A DNA stretch of 64,000 bases from Microvirga makkahensis (GTDB lineage: Bacteria; Pseudomonadota; Alphaproteobacteria; Rhizobiales; Beijerinckiaceae): positions 1 to 64,000 of the forward strand of contig NZ_WURB01000003.1 of NCBI RefSeq assembly GCF_009830105.1, read 5' to 3'. A program made the translations under genes and the position numbers. Shown piece after piece: positions 1 to 9,036 of this stretch; the first letter of the stretch is position 1; each line of letters begins with the position of its first letter. The notes beneath the pieces are model-generated. The model was not told where the DNA came from. It did no database searches and saw only the letters and a program-made list of their open reading frames with translations.

Positions 1-606
1 CAGTGCGGCGATGTCGTACATCATCAGCGACTGGGCATAGCCCCAGGTCTCGTTGACATAGCCGCTGGTGGTGGAGGCGCCCACATACGAGCGGTAGCTC
101 ATCACCGTGTACTCCATCGAGTCCCGGCTGGAGGGCATGCCGTTCTCGTGAGGGTGCTCCAGACCGAATGCATGGCCGATCTCGTGGACGAAGGTCAGAG
201 AGGCGTAGTTGCCCTTCACGGGGGTGTTGTAGTAGCCGTCCGAGTTGTTGAACCAAGCATCGCCGCCCTCGGCAGCCGCGGTCGGAAAATAGGCCCAGGC
301 GGTGCTCGGCTTGTCCGACATCGCAAAGCGAAGATCCGCGTGCTGGGACGAGGTCTCGCTGATTTCCGTAAAGCTGAGATTGGCGACCGAGGCGAACATT
401 TTCAGGGCCCCGCGCGTGGCCGTCTGCTGCCCCGAATTGAGAACGCCAAAATTGGTAATGTTCTCACCGTCTCCATAGGAAGAGCCGTAATACCCGCCGC
501 TTGTGGGAATGCTGAAGGTGAAGCTGTTTACAGCCCATTTGACGTCGCCCAGAAGGCCGTCGATGTAAGCGTTACCGGTCGGGCTGTAGGTCGCGACTGC
601 AGGCAT
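1..606 (-). CDS. Serralysin-family zinc metalloprotease, N-terminal part (M10), cut by window edge
   Basis: The minus strand is open from about position 606 to the left edge, giving 202 codons without a stop. It reads as the catalytic domain of a secreted M10 (serralysin/metzincin) protease. The zinc signature HEIGHAFGLEH lies at about residues 141-151 (His141, Glu142, His145, His151), followed by the Met-turn VMSYRSY. The N-terminus contains YSPTGNAYIDGLLG, typical of serralysins in this order. Serralysins normally continue into C-terminal RTX calcium-binding repeats and leave by type I secretion; that part lies beyond the window. The start is uncertain: the ATG at 606 has no clear ribosome binding site, and an in-frame ATG at 639 would add MLPPPPDLDLS. 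A further RTX protein lies at 9037-11622. Confidence 0.85.
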   Translation of the reverse strand, partial: MPAVATYSPTGNAYIDGLLGDVKWAVNSFTFSIPTSGGYYGSSYGDGENITNFGVLNSGQQTATRGALKMFASVANLSFTEISETSSQHADLRFAMSDKPSTAWAYFPTAAAEGGDAWFNNSDGYYNTPVKGNYASLTFVHEIGHAFGLEHPHENGMPSSRDSMEYTVMSYRSYVGASTTSGYVNETWGYAQSLMMYDIAAL

Positions 607-979
607 TGAAAGGTCCAGATCAGGAGGAGGGGGCAGCATCCGAAAGGTCGGCAGGAAGGTGCTGCCTGATACCGGCAGGGTATAGCCGTCTCGGTTTCTA
701 AGTTCTATTCGGGAGAATGGAGTATGCGGATCAGCAGGAGGGCAGGTGAATGGATTAATGCGCGGCACATAACGGCGGCAATGGACACGATGCCGCGCCA
801 GGAGGGAGGGAAGGCCGCTGCGGTCGTCGAGCCCCCCGGAGGCCTCGGGTTAACGGCCCGGTCCCGACCGTCACAGCTAGAGGGCGCGGAGACGAAGGCT
901 CGGGATTATCTCCCGGCCTCGATGTAAAAAACGCAAGCTGAGCGGGTGAAACGACATGCCTGTCCGCTCCCGCGGCCTG
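607..979. other. Gene-free stretch between the protease start and the EamA exporter stop
   Basis: About 370 bases without a convincing gene. A 67-codon plus-strand frame at 724-927 has no recognisable content and poor support. The part next to 606-720 should hold the protease promoter. A seven-base inverted repeat (GGCAGCA/TGCTGCC) lies near 632-667, but it may fall inside an extended protease N-terminus. I see no RNA gene here. Confidence 0.4.
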
Positions 980-1897
980 TTAAAATGAATTTTGTCCTAC
1001 GGCTGTTCGCTCCTGAGGTGATGCAGCGGGCGATGGGGCCTCCGGTGCCTTCTTCAGCGTCTGCTCCCGTGCGAAGATAAACAATCCAGCCGCTACGACG
1101 ATGACGATTCCCGCGAGGGCCACGGTGTCTGGCCATTCGTCGAAGAAGAGCGCTCCGATGAGGAGCGCCCACAGGATTTGGCTGTATTGCGCGGCTCCGA
1201 GCCGGTCCGCCGGCGCATAGGTGGTCGCGATGACGAAGAGGGCCTGAGCAACGAAAGCCGTCGCCGCGAAGGCGAGCAGGAGACCCCACTGAGGCGGTGC
1301 AGGCCATGTGAAGCCTGGGATCATCAGGATCCCGGCAATGACCGCCGTGCCGAGGAACACGCTTCCAATCAGGGTGTAGCGCTTCTCGGTGGTGCCGATC
1401 ATGCGTCCCATGATTACGCCGCCCGCGGAGCAGAGAGCGGCAGCGATGGCGATGACGTGGCCGGGCAGGATCTCCCGGAAGCCCGGGCGGACGATGATGA
1501 GCACGCCGATAAAGGCCGCGCAGACGGCAAGGCCGCGCCGCCACCTGACCGTCTCCTTCAGAACGAAGATGGACAGCACCGTCACTAGACTCGGCATCAG
1601 GAACAGGAGCGCGAAGGCTTCCGCGAAGGGAAGGCTGGTGAACGCCATGACGCTCAAAGGCGTCGTTATCGAGATGAAGAAAACCCTGAGCGCCATGAGC
1701 CAGGGGCTCCTCCACCGCACGAGATCTGTCAGGCGGTCGCCGGGCTTCATGAAGGCCGGCGAGAGCAGGAGAGGGATGAGATATCCGAAGAAGGTCACCT
1801 CGAAGGGGTCGAGATCGTGACCGATGGCCTTCACCACGGCATCGCCCCAGGCGAACACGGCAAAGGCGAGGAAAGCAAGAATGATGCCTTTGACCAT
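980..1897 (-). CDS. EamA/DMT-family membrane exporter
   Basis: A 305-residue, almost entirely hydrophobic protein with the ten-helix, two-repeat pattern of the drug/metabolite transporter superfamily (EamA). It begins MVKGIILAFLAFAVFAWGDAVVKAIG. The second half repeats the pattern with QYSQILWALLIGALFFDEWPD, the region where EamA proteins typically have a conserved Pro/Glu-containing helix end. The tail after residue 275 is hydrophilic and probably cytoplasmic. Such proteins export amino acids, metabolites or drugs across the inner membrane; the substrate cannot be read from sequence. The start lacks a strong Shine-Dalgarno match. It is a single transcription unit; the next gene upstream on the same strand begins about 75 bases away. 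Confidence 0.85.
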   Translation of the reverse strand: MVKGIILAFLAFAVFAWGDAVVKAIGHDLDPFEVTFFGYLIPLLLSPAFMKPGDRLTDLVRWRSPWLMALRVFFISITTPLSVMAFTSLPFAEAFALLFLMPSLVTVLSIFVLKETVRWRRGLAVCAAFIGVLIIVRPGFREILPGHVIAIAAALCSAGGVIMGRMIGTTEKRYTLIGSVFLGTAVIAGILMIPGFTWPAPPQWGLLLAFAATAFVAQALFVIATTYAPADRLGAAQYSQILWALLIGALFFDEWPDTVALAGIVIVVAAGLFIFAREQTLKKAPEAPSPAASPQERTAVGQNSF

Positions 1898-1971
1898 GTA
1901 AGGACAACTTTGAAAGACGGGCCGACTTCGAGCAGTCCCCGGGGTGGTTCAAATCCGTCGATAAGGGAATC

Positions 1972-2274
1972 CTATCGAGCTGCCAAGCGTGGGCGGCGCC
2001 GTTCTACAACGATGACCTTGCCCCCCTCGCCACGATCCAGGATACGGTCGGCCAAAGGTGTGCGTTCCGGCCGGCGGATTTTGGCCGAGCTCTTGAGAAC
2101 CACCGGGCGCACCTCGTCCTCGGGCATGCCCATGAGCTGGGACGCGATCTCGATCTGGCACTCGATATCGTCGGTCAGCCCCTGTGCGGCGGCTATGGCC
2201 TCGTCCAGCGACGGCGGCTCGACCCGGGTGACCCGCTTGCCATGGCGGTTGGGTGTTTTCTTCGTTCCAAGCAT
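1972..2274 (-). CDS. Small uncharacterised protein (100 aa)
   Basis: I do not recognise this family. The ATG at 2274 is preferred over upstream in-frame starts because AGGAG lies at the right distance before it (AGGAGAAGCGG then ATG). The product MLGTKKTPNRHGKR... is basic at both ends with an acidic, helical middle (SLDEAIAAAQGLTDDIECQIEIASQLMGM) and a basic tail VIVVERRRPRLAAR. It has no membrane segment or signal peptide. The charge pattern could suit a nucleic-acid-associated or adaptor protein, but that is speculation. It lies divergently from purT, with about 200 bases between the starts. Confidence 0.6.
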   Translation of the reverse strand: MLGTKKTPNRHGKRVTRVEPPSLDEAIAAAQGLTDDIECQIEIASQLMGMPEDEVRPVVLKSSAKIRRPERTPLADRILDRGEGGKVIVVERRRPRLAAR

Positions 2275-2472
2275 TCCGCTTCTCCTGGACTTCCCCTTAA
2301 CGTATGAGGATCTCGTTCGCACAATGCGTAGGCGTGACGGCAGGGATGCGCGTGACGCAGACTTCCGGCCCGGACGGCGCGACGTGGCTGGAAGCCGACC
2401 CGAAAACATGCTTCCACAGAACGCGTTCGGGCGGCCGGTGTTTCGCGCCAAGGCAGATGAAAGGTCAAGACG

Positions 2473-3645
2473 GTGTTCACAGCCAAAATTCTCCTTCTCG
2501 GTTCAGGCGAGCTCGGCAAGGAATTCGCCATCTCGGCCAAGCGCTATGGCTGCCAAGTGATCGCCTGCGACTCCTATGCCCATGCTCCCGCCATGCAGGT
2601 CGCGGACGAATCCGAAGTCTTCTCGATGCTCGATGCGGATTCCCTGAGGCAGGCCATCGAAAGGCACAGACCCGACTTCATCGTGCCGGAAATCGAGGCG
2701 ATCCGCACCGAGGTGCTTCAGGAGTTCGAGGATAAGGGGGTCACGGTCGTTCCCTCCGCCAGGGCGGCTTCGCTGACCATGAATCGCGATCGCATCCGGG
2801 ATGTCGCCGCCCAAGAGCTTGGCCTTCGCACCTCCAAGTACCGCTACGCGGAAAGCCTGGATGAGGCGAGGGGGGCAGTGGAGCATACGGGGTTGCCTTG
2901 CGTGATCAAGCCGGTCATGTCGTCCTCCGGCAAAGGGCAGAGTACGGTCCGCACGTCCGGGGAGCTCGAGCGGGCCTGGGAGCATGCCGTTGCCAACATG
3001 CGGGGCGACCGCAGGAAGATCATCGTCGAGGAATTCATCCCCTTCGAGTACGAGATCACTCTCCTGACCGTCCGTTCGCGGGACGGGGTGTCCTTCTGCG
3101 CGCCGATCGGTCACAGGCAGGAGCGGGGTGATTATCAGGAATCCTGGCAGCCCACGCCGATGACCGGCAAGCTTCTCGCCGATGCGCAGGAAATGGCTCG
3201 GAAGGTGGTCGATAATCTGGGTGGCTACGGCATCTTCGGCGTCGAGTTCTTCGTGACCCGGGACGAGGTGATCTTCTCCGAGCTTTCGCCCCGGCCGCAC
3301 GACACAGGCCTGGTGACGCTGCTGTCGCAGAACCTGTCCGAGTTCGATCTCCATGTCCGGGCCGTGCTCGGACTGCCGATTCCATCCATTCGTTTGAATG
3401 GCCCCACCGCTTCCGCCGTGATCCTCGCCGACCGGGATGCCGAGCGCTTCTCCATCAAGGGGCTCAAGGAAGCGCTTTCGCTGAGCGCCGGAGAAAGCGA
3501 AGTCGAGGTTCGTCTCTTCGGCAAGCCCATGACGCGCCCGTGCCGGCGAATGGGCGTGGCCCTGGCCTCAGGCAGCACGGTGGAGGAGGCGCGGGAGCGG
3601 GCGCGGGAGGCAGCGGCAAGGATCCGCATCACCTATGAAGCATGA
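2473..3645 (+). CDS. purT: Formate-dependent phosphoribosylglycinamide formyltransferase PurT
   Basis: PurT makes formyl-GAR from GAR, formate and ATP in the third step of purine synthesis, as an alternative to folate-dependent PurN. The 390-residue product matches the family length. It has the N-terminal pre-ATP-grasp fold (ILLLGSGELGKEFAISAKRYG), then the ATP-grasp core with KPVMSSSGKGQS near residue 150, EEFIPFEYEITLLTV, and the metal-binding region FGVEFFVTRDEVIFSELSPRPHDTG. The start is a GTG preceded by AAAGG. It ends six bases before the stop codon of the convergent ATP-grasp ligase gene. No other purine gene is in the window. AIR carboxylase PurK is a related alternative, but SPRPHDTG favours PurT. 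Confidence 0.93.
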   Translation: MFTAKILLLGSGELGKEFAISAKRYGCQVIACDSYAHAPAMQVADESEVFSMLDADSLRQAIERHRPDFIVPEIEAIRTEVLQEFEDKGVTVVPSARAASLTMNRDRIRDVAAQELGLRTSKYRYAESLDEARGAVEHTGLPCVIKPVMSSSGKGQSTVRTSGELERAWEHAVANMRGDRRKIIVEEFIPFEYEITLLTVRSRDGVSFCAPIGHRQERGDYQESWQPTPMTGKLLADAQEMARKVVDNLGGYGIFGVEFFVTRDEVIFSELSPRPHDTGLVTLLSQNLSEFDLHVRAVLGLPIPSIRLNGPTASAVILADRDAERFSIKGLKEALSLSAGESEVEVRLFGKPMTRPCRRMGVALASGSTVEEARERAREAAARIRITYEA

Positions 3646-3651
3646 GGTTCT

Positions 3652-5202
3652 TCAGGCGTAACGGGATTCCCGGTCGAGCACTTCGGTCGTGCGGCGATAG
3701 AATTCCTCCGCCCGCTCGTGCGTGGGCGCGATGCAGAGCACGCCGATCTTGCCGAATTCCGAGAGGGCGCCGATCAGGTGGAACATCACTCCCTGTTGGC
3801 TGGCTCCATCGAAGTGGAGGCAGTTCAGGGCCGCGATGTCGATGAGATCTCCGGGCAGAAGTCCGCGGTAAGCGTCCGATTGCAGGTTGTCAGAGGCGTA
3901 GTAGCAGCGCGGTTGCCCCGAGGGAGTGAGAAACGTGCCGGTCGCAGGGTCGTACTGCCCCTCAGTCAGGAACTCGAGCATGATGAAGGGATGCGTGGTG
4001 CCTCCTCTGCGCAGATTGATTTCGATGGCGTAGTGGCGCCACGCGTCGCCCTCCTTCACGGACAGGAAGTCGATGGCGAAGCGCCCGAGCACGCCCTTTG
4101 CCGCGAGAGCGCGGGCAGCTTTGCGGCCGCTTTCCTGGATCTGAAGCCGGTAATCCTCGTCAGCTGGGAAACGGCACCCGAGAAAAACCTGGCCGCTTTC
4201 CCCGCCGAGAACCTGATCGTGAGTTGAGACCGCCTCCAGCTGGCCAATCGGGTCGACGCGGAACTGTGCGGAAGGCGAGCGCTTCACATCGCCTTCGATG
4301 AATTCCTCGACAATACCGCCCATGCTCGCAAGCTTTTCGGAGAAAAGCTCCCAGGTCATGTCCGGGGCCTCGAAGGCGAGTTGGGGCAGCCGCTCCCTGA
4401 TCCATGGGCGCAGGGCAGCGCCCTCGGGAGCACCCTCATAGGAGAAGAGGGCATTGCCCTCGCCCGAGAAGCCTTCCTCGAGTTTGACGACTGCCCTCTT
4501 CATGCCAGGCCTGCGGGCCCTCAGCTCTTCCAGCGCGTCGACGATCTCATCCACGCCGCGCAGTTCCTCGAAGCCTTCCGGCATATCGATGCACGCTTCG
4601 CGGAAGATCTTGCGGGAGCCGCTCTTCGACCCCCAGTGCAGCAGGTCCGGATCGCAGCCGTAGATTGGCAGGTTCAGGCGCAGAGCGAGACTGCGCTCCT
4701 GCTCGGTGACGTTGAAGCAGATCATGTAGGCGGCTTCGGGATCGGGGATGGAAGCCCGGATCCGGTCGAGCAGGCGAGGGCGGGCGAGGATCTTCTCCGT
4801 CAGGGGAATGGCCGAGCCGTCATGGCATGAGAAAAGGGTGAGACGGCTGCGGGCATGCTGTGCCGGGATGCCCGGCAGGAGGTGCAGGTAATAGTCGATG
4901 ATCGATTCCGGGATCGGGTAGCTCGACACATAAATCACGCGGGTGCGCGGCATCCGGAGCTGCATGAGATAGCACAGCATGCGCTCCTCGTAATGGTGGG
5001 CACCCGAGATGCCGGCCAGCACCTCCTGATCCATGCTCAGGCTCGGGACAATGAGAACGGTCCGGGGCGCGCCGTGATCCGAAAAGGATTCGAACGCCTT
5101 CGCGAGCCGTGCCTGGAGTGAATGAAAATCATCCGCCTTGGCATCCGCTTCGATGCCGGCTGCAGTCAAAGGAGCATATTTCGTTTCCAATCGAGCACCC
5201 AA
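3652..5202 (-). CDS. ATP-grasp protein of the peptide ligase PGM1-related family
   Basis: A 516-residue protein with an N-terminal Rossmann-like region (VLIVPSLSMDQEVLAGI, then YVSSYPIPESIIDYYL) and a central ATP-grasp fold. The glycine-rich loop is GFSGEGNALF near residue 245 and the metal-binding strand is AIEINLRRGGTTHPF near residue 392. The tail (DNLQSDAYRGLLPGDLID..., GVMFHLIGALSEFGKIGVLCIA) resembles the C-terminal domain of PGM1, the peptide ligase of pheganomycin synthesis. Known ATP-grasp ligases join an amine to a carboxylate via acyl phosphate; the substrate here is unknown. The start is uncertain: the longest frame begins with TTG at 5202 and no strong ribosome binding site is visible. 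The gene is divergent from the kinase gene at 5295 and convergent with purT. No precursor peptide gene was recognised nearby. Confidence 0.75.
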   Translation of the reverse strand: MGARLETKYAPLTAAGIEADAKADDFHSLQARLAKAFESFSDHGAPRTVLIVPSLSMDQEVLAGISGAHHYEERMLCYLMQLRMPRTRVIYVSSYPIPESIIDYYLHLLPGIPAQHARSRLTLFSCHDGSAIPLTEKILARPRLLDRIRASIPDPEAAYMICFNVTEQERSLALRLNLPIYGCDPDLLHWGSKSGSRKIFREACIDMPEGFEELRGVDEIVDALEELRARRPGMKRAVVKLEEGFSGEGNALFSYEGAPEGAALRPWIRERLPQLAFEAPDMTWELFSEKLASMGGIVEEFIEGDVKRSPSAQFRVDPIGQLEAVSTHDQVLGGESGQVFLGCRFPADEDYRLQIQESGRKAARALAAKGVLGRFAIDFLSVKEGDAWRHYAIEINLRRGGTTHPFIMLEFLTEGQYDPATGTFLTPSGQPRCYYASDNLQSDAYRGLLPGDLIDIAALNCLHFDGASQQGVMFHLIGALSEFGKIGVLCIAPTHERAEEFYRRTTEVLDRESRYA

Positions 5203-5294
5203 TCACGTGCGATGCCGGGACCAGGGTCTCCGAAGCATGTTCCAAACCGCAACGTTTCTGGCAAAGTTTGGTTGCGGGGGCGGGAGCCTGAGCC

Positions 5295-7511
5295 GTGACG
5301 GAGCTGGCCTCGGCCGGGAACCGTCCTAAATATGGCGGTGCTCCAAGCGGCGAATTTTTAGGGGGAGCTGGGGTAGACCAGCTTAAAGCATTGAAATCGA
5401 TAAACTTTGAGGCTCTCTTCAACGCCTCGCCGAACCCGTACGTGCTGCTCGACCCCTCGCTCGTCATCATGGGGATGAACGATGCGTATCTGCGCGTCAC
5501 GATGCGCACGCGCGAGGAGCTCATGGGGAGAGGCATGTTCGAGGCGTTTCCCAGCGACCCGGATTCGGAGAGCTACAAGCAGCTTCGGGCGTCGTTCGAC
5601 CGCGTGGTCCAGGAAAAGGTGACCGATCATCTGCCGCTCATCGAGTACGCCATTCCCCTGCCCAACGGCCAGGGCTTTGAAGAGCGCTACTGGAGCGCGA
5701 CCCATACGCCTCTGTTCAACGACGCCGGGGAGCTGATCTCCATTCTTCAGCATACGGTGGACGTGACCGAGCTGCACCACCTTCGAAACTTCGCGAAGAC
5801 CTCGGCTTTCCTGTCCGGCCCGTCCGCTCTGATCGAGACGGACATGTTCCGCCGCGCCCAGGCGGTTCAAGAGGTGAACCAAGCCCTCTCGCGGGAGCGT
5901 CAGCATCTGCAGGAGCTATTTGAACAGGCTCCCGGCTTCATTGCCGCCCTCAGCGGACCGGACCATGTCTTTACGATGGCAAATGCGGCCTATCGGCAAG
6001 TGGTCGGGCGATCGGACCTTGTGGGCAAGCCAGTGCGCGAGGCATTGCCCGAGGTCGTAGAGCAAGGCTTCACTCACCTTCTGGATCGGGTTTACCGGAC
6101 AGGCGAGCCATTCATCGGCCGCGGCGTGCGCGTCATTCTGAAACAAGATTCCGGTGAGGATTCGGAGGAGCATTTCCTGGATTTCGTATACCAGCCCATC
6201 TTCGGCAGGGACAGAAAGGTGTCCGGCATTTTCGTCCAGGGTAACGATGTGACCGATCATCGGCGGGCGCAGAATGCGTTGCGGGAGAGCGAGGAGCGTT
6301 TCCGTGCCATCGCCAACTCCATCGACCAGCTGATCTGGGCCACCCGGCCGGACGGTTTCCACGACTACTACAATCAGCGCTGGTACGAGTACACAGGCGT
6401 GCCGGAGGGCTCTACGGACGGGGCCGGCTGGAGCGAGATGTTCCATCCCGACGACCGCGAGCGCGCCTGGAAGACATGGCGGCAGTGCCTCAAAACCGGA
6501 GAGCCCTACCATATCGAGTACCGGCTGCGGCACCGCTCGGGCCAGTATCGCTGGGTGCTGGGACGCGCACAGCCCGTCTACGACGAGCACGGGCAGATCA
6601 CGCGGTGGTACGGCACCTGCACCGACATTCACGATCTCAAGCAGGCTCAGGAAGAACTGCGGGAAAGCCGCGAGCGGGCGGTGCAATCCGAGGAGGAAAC
6701 AGGCCGTCTGGCGGCGATGCTGGCCGAGCGGGTTTCCGAACTCGACGCCGCCAACGAGGAGATTCAGCGCTTCGCCTACATCGTCAGCCATGACCTGCGG
6801 GCGCCGCTCGTCAACATCATGGGCTTTACGAGCGAACTCGACAACGCCCAGCGGGAGATCCAGAAATTCTACAGGAAGGTCTCGGAGGCAAAGCCGGATC
6901 TGGTTACGCCGGATGCCCGGGCGGCCATCGAATCCGACCTGACGGAATCGATCGGCTTCATCCGGTCGTCCACGGCCAAAATGGACAAGTTGATCAATGC
7001 AATTCTCAAACTCTCCCGAGAGGGACGCAGAGTCCTGATGCCGGAGCCGATCAGCATGAACAATCTGCTCGAGGCTCAGCATCACAGCCTCGCCCACCAA
7101 TTGCATGAGCGTGGCGCCGAATTGCTCATTGAGCCCGTTCCCGACCTCGTCAGCGACCGACTCGCCGTGGAGCAGGTATTCGGCAACCTCATCGACAACG
7201 CGGTCAAGTATCTGGATCAGGGACGTCCCGGGAAGATCGTCGTGAGGGGCCGGGATCTGGGCATGAGCGTCCGCTACGAGATCGAGGACAACGGCCGCGG
7301 CATCGATGAGCGGGACTATGAACGGATCTTCGACCTGTTCCGGCGGTCGGGAACCCAGGACCAGCAGGGCGAGGGAATTGGACTTGCGCACGTGCGGGCC
7401 CTCGTGCGAAGGCTGGGAGGTACGATCTCGGTCAGTTCGAGATTGGGAGAAGGCTCGACCTTCACCGTCACTTTGCCCAAGTATATCAATATGAGTTCGG
7501 AGGCCGCGTAA
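5295..7511 (+). CDS. Soluble multi-PAS sensor histidine kinase
   Basis: A 738-residue kinase without membrane segments, so probably a cytoplasmic sensor. It has PAS domains at about residues 36-155 (FNASPNPYVLLDPSLVIMGMNDAYL), 205-325 (LFEQAPGFIAAL) and 335-455 (RFRAIANSIDQLIWATRPDG, ending in a PAC motif). A coiled linker leads to the HisKA domain with the phospho-accepting His499 in VSHDLRAPL. The ATPase domain follows: N-box NLIDNAVKYLD, G1 DNGRGID, G2 GEGIGLAHVRALV. The start is a GTG with GGGAG upstream. The receiver gene begins two bases after its stop, so the two are co-transcribed. The signal bound by the PAS domains cannot be inferred. Confidence 0.9.
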   Translation: MTELASAGNRPKYGGAPSGEFLGGAGVDQLKALKSINFEALFNASPNPYVLLDPSLVIMGMNDAYLRVTMRTREELMGRGMFEAFPSDPDSESYKQLRASFDRVVQEKVTDHLPLIEYAIPLPNGQGFEERYWSATHTPLFNDAGELISILQHTVDVTELHHLRNFAKTSAFLSGPSALIETDMFRRAQAVQEVNQALSRERQHLQELFEQAPGFIAALSGPDHVFTMANAAYRQVVGRSDLVGKPVREALPEVVEQGFTHLLDRVYRTGEPFIGRGVRVILKQDSGEDSEEHFLDFVYQPIFGRDRKVSGIFVQGNDVTDHRRAQNALRESEERFRAIANSIDQLIWATRPDGFHDYYNQRWYEYTGVPEGSTDGAGWSEMFHPDDRERAWKTWRQCLKTGEPYHIEYRLRHRSGQYRWVLGRAQPVYDEHGQITRWYGTCTDIHDLKQAQEELRESRERAVQSEEETGRLAAMLAERVSELDAANEEIQRFAYIVSHDLRAPLVNIMGFTSELDNAQREIQKFYRKVSEAKPDLVTPDARAAIESDLTESIGFIRSSTAKMDKLINAILKLSREGRRVLMPEPISMNNLLEAQHHSLAHQLHERGAELLIEPVPDLVSDRLAVEQVFGNLIDNAVKYLDQGRPGKIVVRGRDLGMSVRYEIEDNGRGIDERDYERIFDLFRRSGTQDQQGEGIGLAHVRALVRRLGGTISVSSRLGEGSTFTVTLPKYINMSSEAA

Positions 7512-7512
7512 C

Positions 7513-7944
7513 ATGCCCCACCAGCAACCCGTCACCATTATCATGATCGAGGACGACGAGGGTCACGCCCGTCTGATCGAGAAGAACATCCGGCGTGCTG
7601 GGGTGTGCAATGAAATCCGCACCTTCGCGAACGGAACGGCCGCGATCGAGCATCTGTTCAGCGCAAATGTGCGCAATGCCGGCCCGTTTCTGGTTCTCCT
7701 GGATCTCAATCTTCCGGACATGAACGGGGTCGACATTCTCGTGAAGTTGAAGAGCGACGAGAGCCTCAAGCGGGCGCCGGTGGTGGTTCTGACCACGACG
7801 GACGACCAGCGCGAGGTGCAACGGTGCTACGATTTGGGCGCCAATGTCTATATCACCAAGCCGGTCGAGTACGAGTCGTTCTCCCAGGCTATCCGTCAGC
7901 TTGGTCTGTTCCTTTCCGTGATTCAGGTTCCCGAAACGCTGTGA
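7513..7944 (+). CDS. Single-domain response regulator (Rcp1-like receiver)
   Basis: A 143-residue stand-alone receiver with no output domain. The acidic pocket is EDD at residues 13-15, the phospho-acceptor is Asp64 in [11 protein letters not shown], the switch threonine is in VVLTTTDD, and the conserved lysine is in YITKPVEY. This subclass (Rcp1-like) usually accepts phosphate from a neighbouring kinase and shuttles it or acts through protein contacts. It sits between the PAS kinase (stop two bases upstream) and the receiver-kinase fusion (start codon overlapping its stop by four bases), which suggests it belongs to the same relay. Confidence 0.92.
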   Translation: MPHQQPVTIIMIEDDEGHARLIEKNIRRAGVCNEIRTFANGTAAIEHLFSANVRNAGPFLVLLDLNLPDMNGVDILVKLKSDESLKRAPVVVLTTTDDQREVQRCYDLGANVYITKPVEYESFSQAIRQLGLFLSVIQVPETL

Positions 7945-8981
7945 GCGAGACTCTGCCTATCCGCCTTCTCTATATCGACGACGATCCAGGTCTCGGGCGC
8001 CTGGTCGAGCGAGCGCTGACGCGACATGGGTTTCAGGTCACTCATGCCCTCAGCGGCGACGAAGGGCTGGAGCAGCTCGCCAAAGGCTCTTTCGATGTGA
8101 TCGCCCTCGATCATTTCATGCCGGGCAAGGAGGGACTCCAGGTCCTCGCCGAGATTCAGAAGCTCGCGGATCCGCCTCCGGTCGTCTATGTCACCGGGGC
8201 GGATGAAGGGCGCATAGCGGTGGCGGCCCTCAAGGCGGGTGCGTCCGATTATGTGATCAAGGATGTCGGAGGCGTCTTCCTGGATCTGCTCCGATCCGCT
8301 GCGGAGCAGGCTCTCGAGGCCGCCCGGCTGCGCCGCGCGAAGGAGGCGGCCGAACGGGAAATGCGCGAGGCCCGCGAGCGGGCTGAGATGCTCATTCGCG
8401 AGGTGAACCACCGGGTCGCCAACAGCTTGCAGCTGGTCGCCTCTCTCGTCGCCATGCAGCAGCGAGCCGCCGCGGGCGATACGATCGCGCAGGATACCCT
8501 CGCGGAGACGCAGAGCCGGATCACTGCCATCGCCCAGATCCACCGCCGCCTCTACACCTCCAACGATGTCCGTTTCGTCGAAATGGATACCTATCTGGAA
8601 GGTCTGGTCGAGGAGCTGGAGGGCGCCATGCGTGCCGCGGGCCGGGAGCATACAATCTCCCTTCGGGCCGAGCCCATCCCCATTCCGACCGACAAGGCGG
8701 TGTCCGTCGGCGTCATCGTGACGGAGCTTGTCACGAATGCCTTCAAATACGCCTATCCGGAAGGCGCAACGGGAGACATTCGCGTCATTCTATCCAGTTC
8801 GGGCAACCAGATACTCCTCTCCGTCGAGGACGACGGGATCGGCTGGAAGGGAACGGGCCAGGTCCAGGGCAGCGGGCTAGGCACGAAGATCGTGCGGGCC
8901 ATGGCCTCCAACCTGCAATCGGCCATCGAGTTCGACCCGCATTATGCCGGCACGCGAGCCGTCCTGTCCTTTTCGATCTAG
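7941..8981 (+). CDS. Receiver-histidine kinase fusion (HisKA_2/HWE type)
   Basis: The GTG at 7941 overlaps the previous stop codon (GTGA), a typical coupled start; this gives 346 residues. Residues 5-125 form a receiver with acidic pocket DDD at 13-15, Asp57 in [12 protein letters not shown], and Lys107 in YVIKD. A helical linker rich in Arg and Glu precedes a HisKA_2 dimerisation domain with the likely phospho-accepting His157 in [17 protein letters not shown]. The ATPase domain contains [14 protein letters not shown] and SVEDDGIGW, and ends [15 protein letters not shown]. Such receiver-kinases are usually switched by phosphorylation of their own receiver, so the single-domain regulator and PAS kinase upstream are the natural inputs. 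No PhyR/NepR/EcfG genes are present. Confidence 0.9.
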   Translation: MSETLPIRLLYIDDDPGLGRLVERALTRHGFQVTHALSGDEGLEQLAKGSFDVIALDHFMPGKEGLQVLAEIQKLADPPPVVYVTGADEGRIAVAALKAGASDYVIKDVGGVFLDLLRSAAEQALEAARLRRAKEAAEREMREARERAEMLIREVNHRVANSLQLVASLVAMQQRAAAGDTIAQDTLAETQSRITAIAQIHRRLYTSNDVRFVEMDTYLEGLVEELEGAMRAAGREHTISLRAEPIPIPTDKAVSVGVIVTELVTNAFKYAYPEGATGDIRVILSSSGNQILLSVEDDGIGWKGTGQVQGSGLGTKIVRAMASNLQSAIEFDPHYAGTRAVLSFSI

Positions 8982-9036
8982 GGCAAGAGAAGAGGTAAGG
9001 CGGAAGCGCATCGGGGCGTTCCCGCTCTCGTACTCC

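Noticed and set aside
724..927. 67-codon plus-strand frame near the protease promoter
   Set aside because: No domain, no convincing ribosome binding site, lies where a promoter is expected.
1941..1957. GGTTCAAATCC, T-loop-like, near the EamA gene start
   Set aside because: No paired T stem or cloverleaf could be made on either strand.
5916..7544. 542-codon minus-strand frame opposite the PAS kinase
   Set aside because: Shadow of the kinase; no family content or ribosome binding site.
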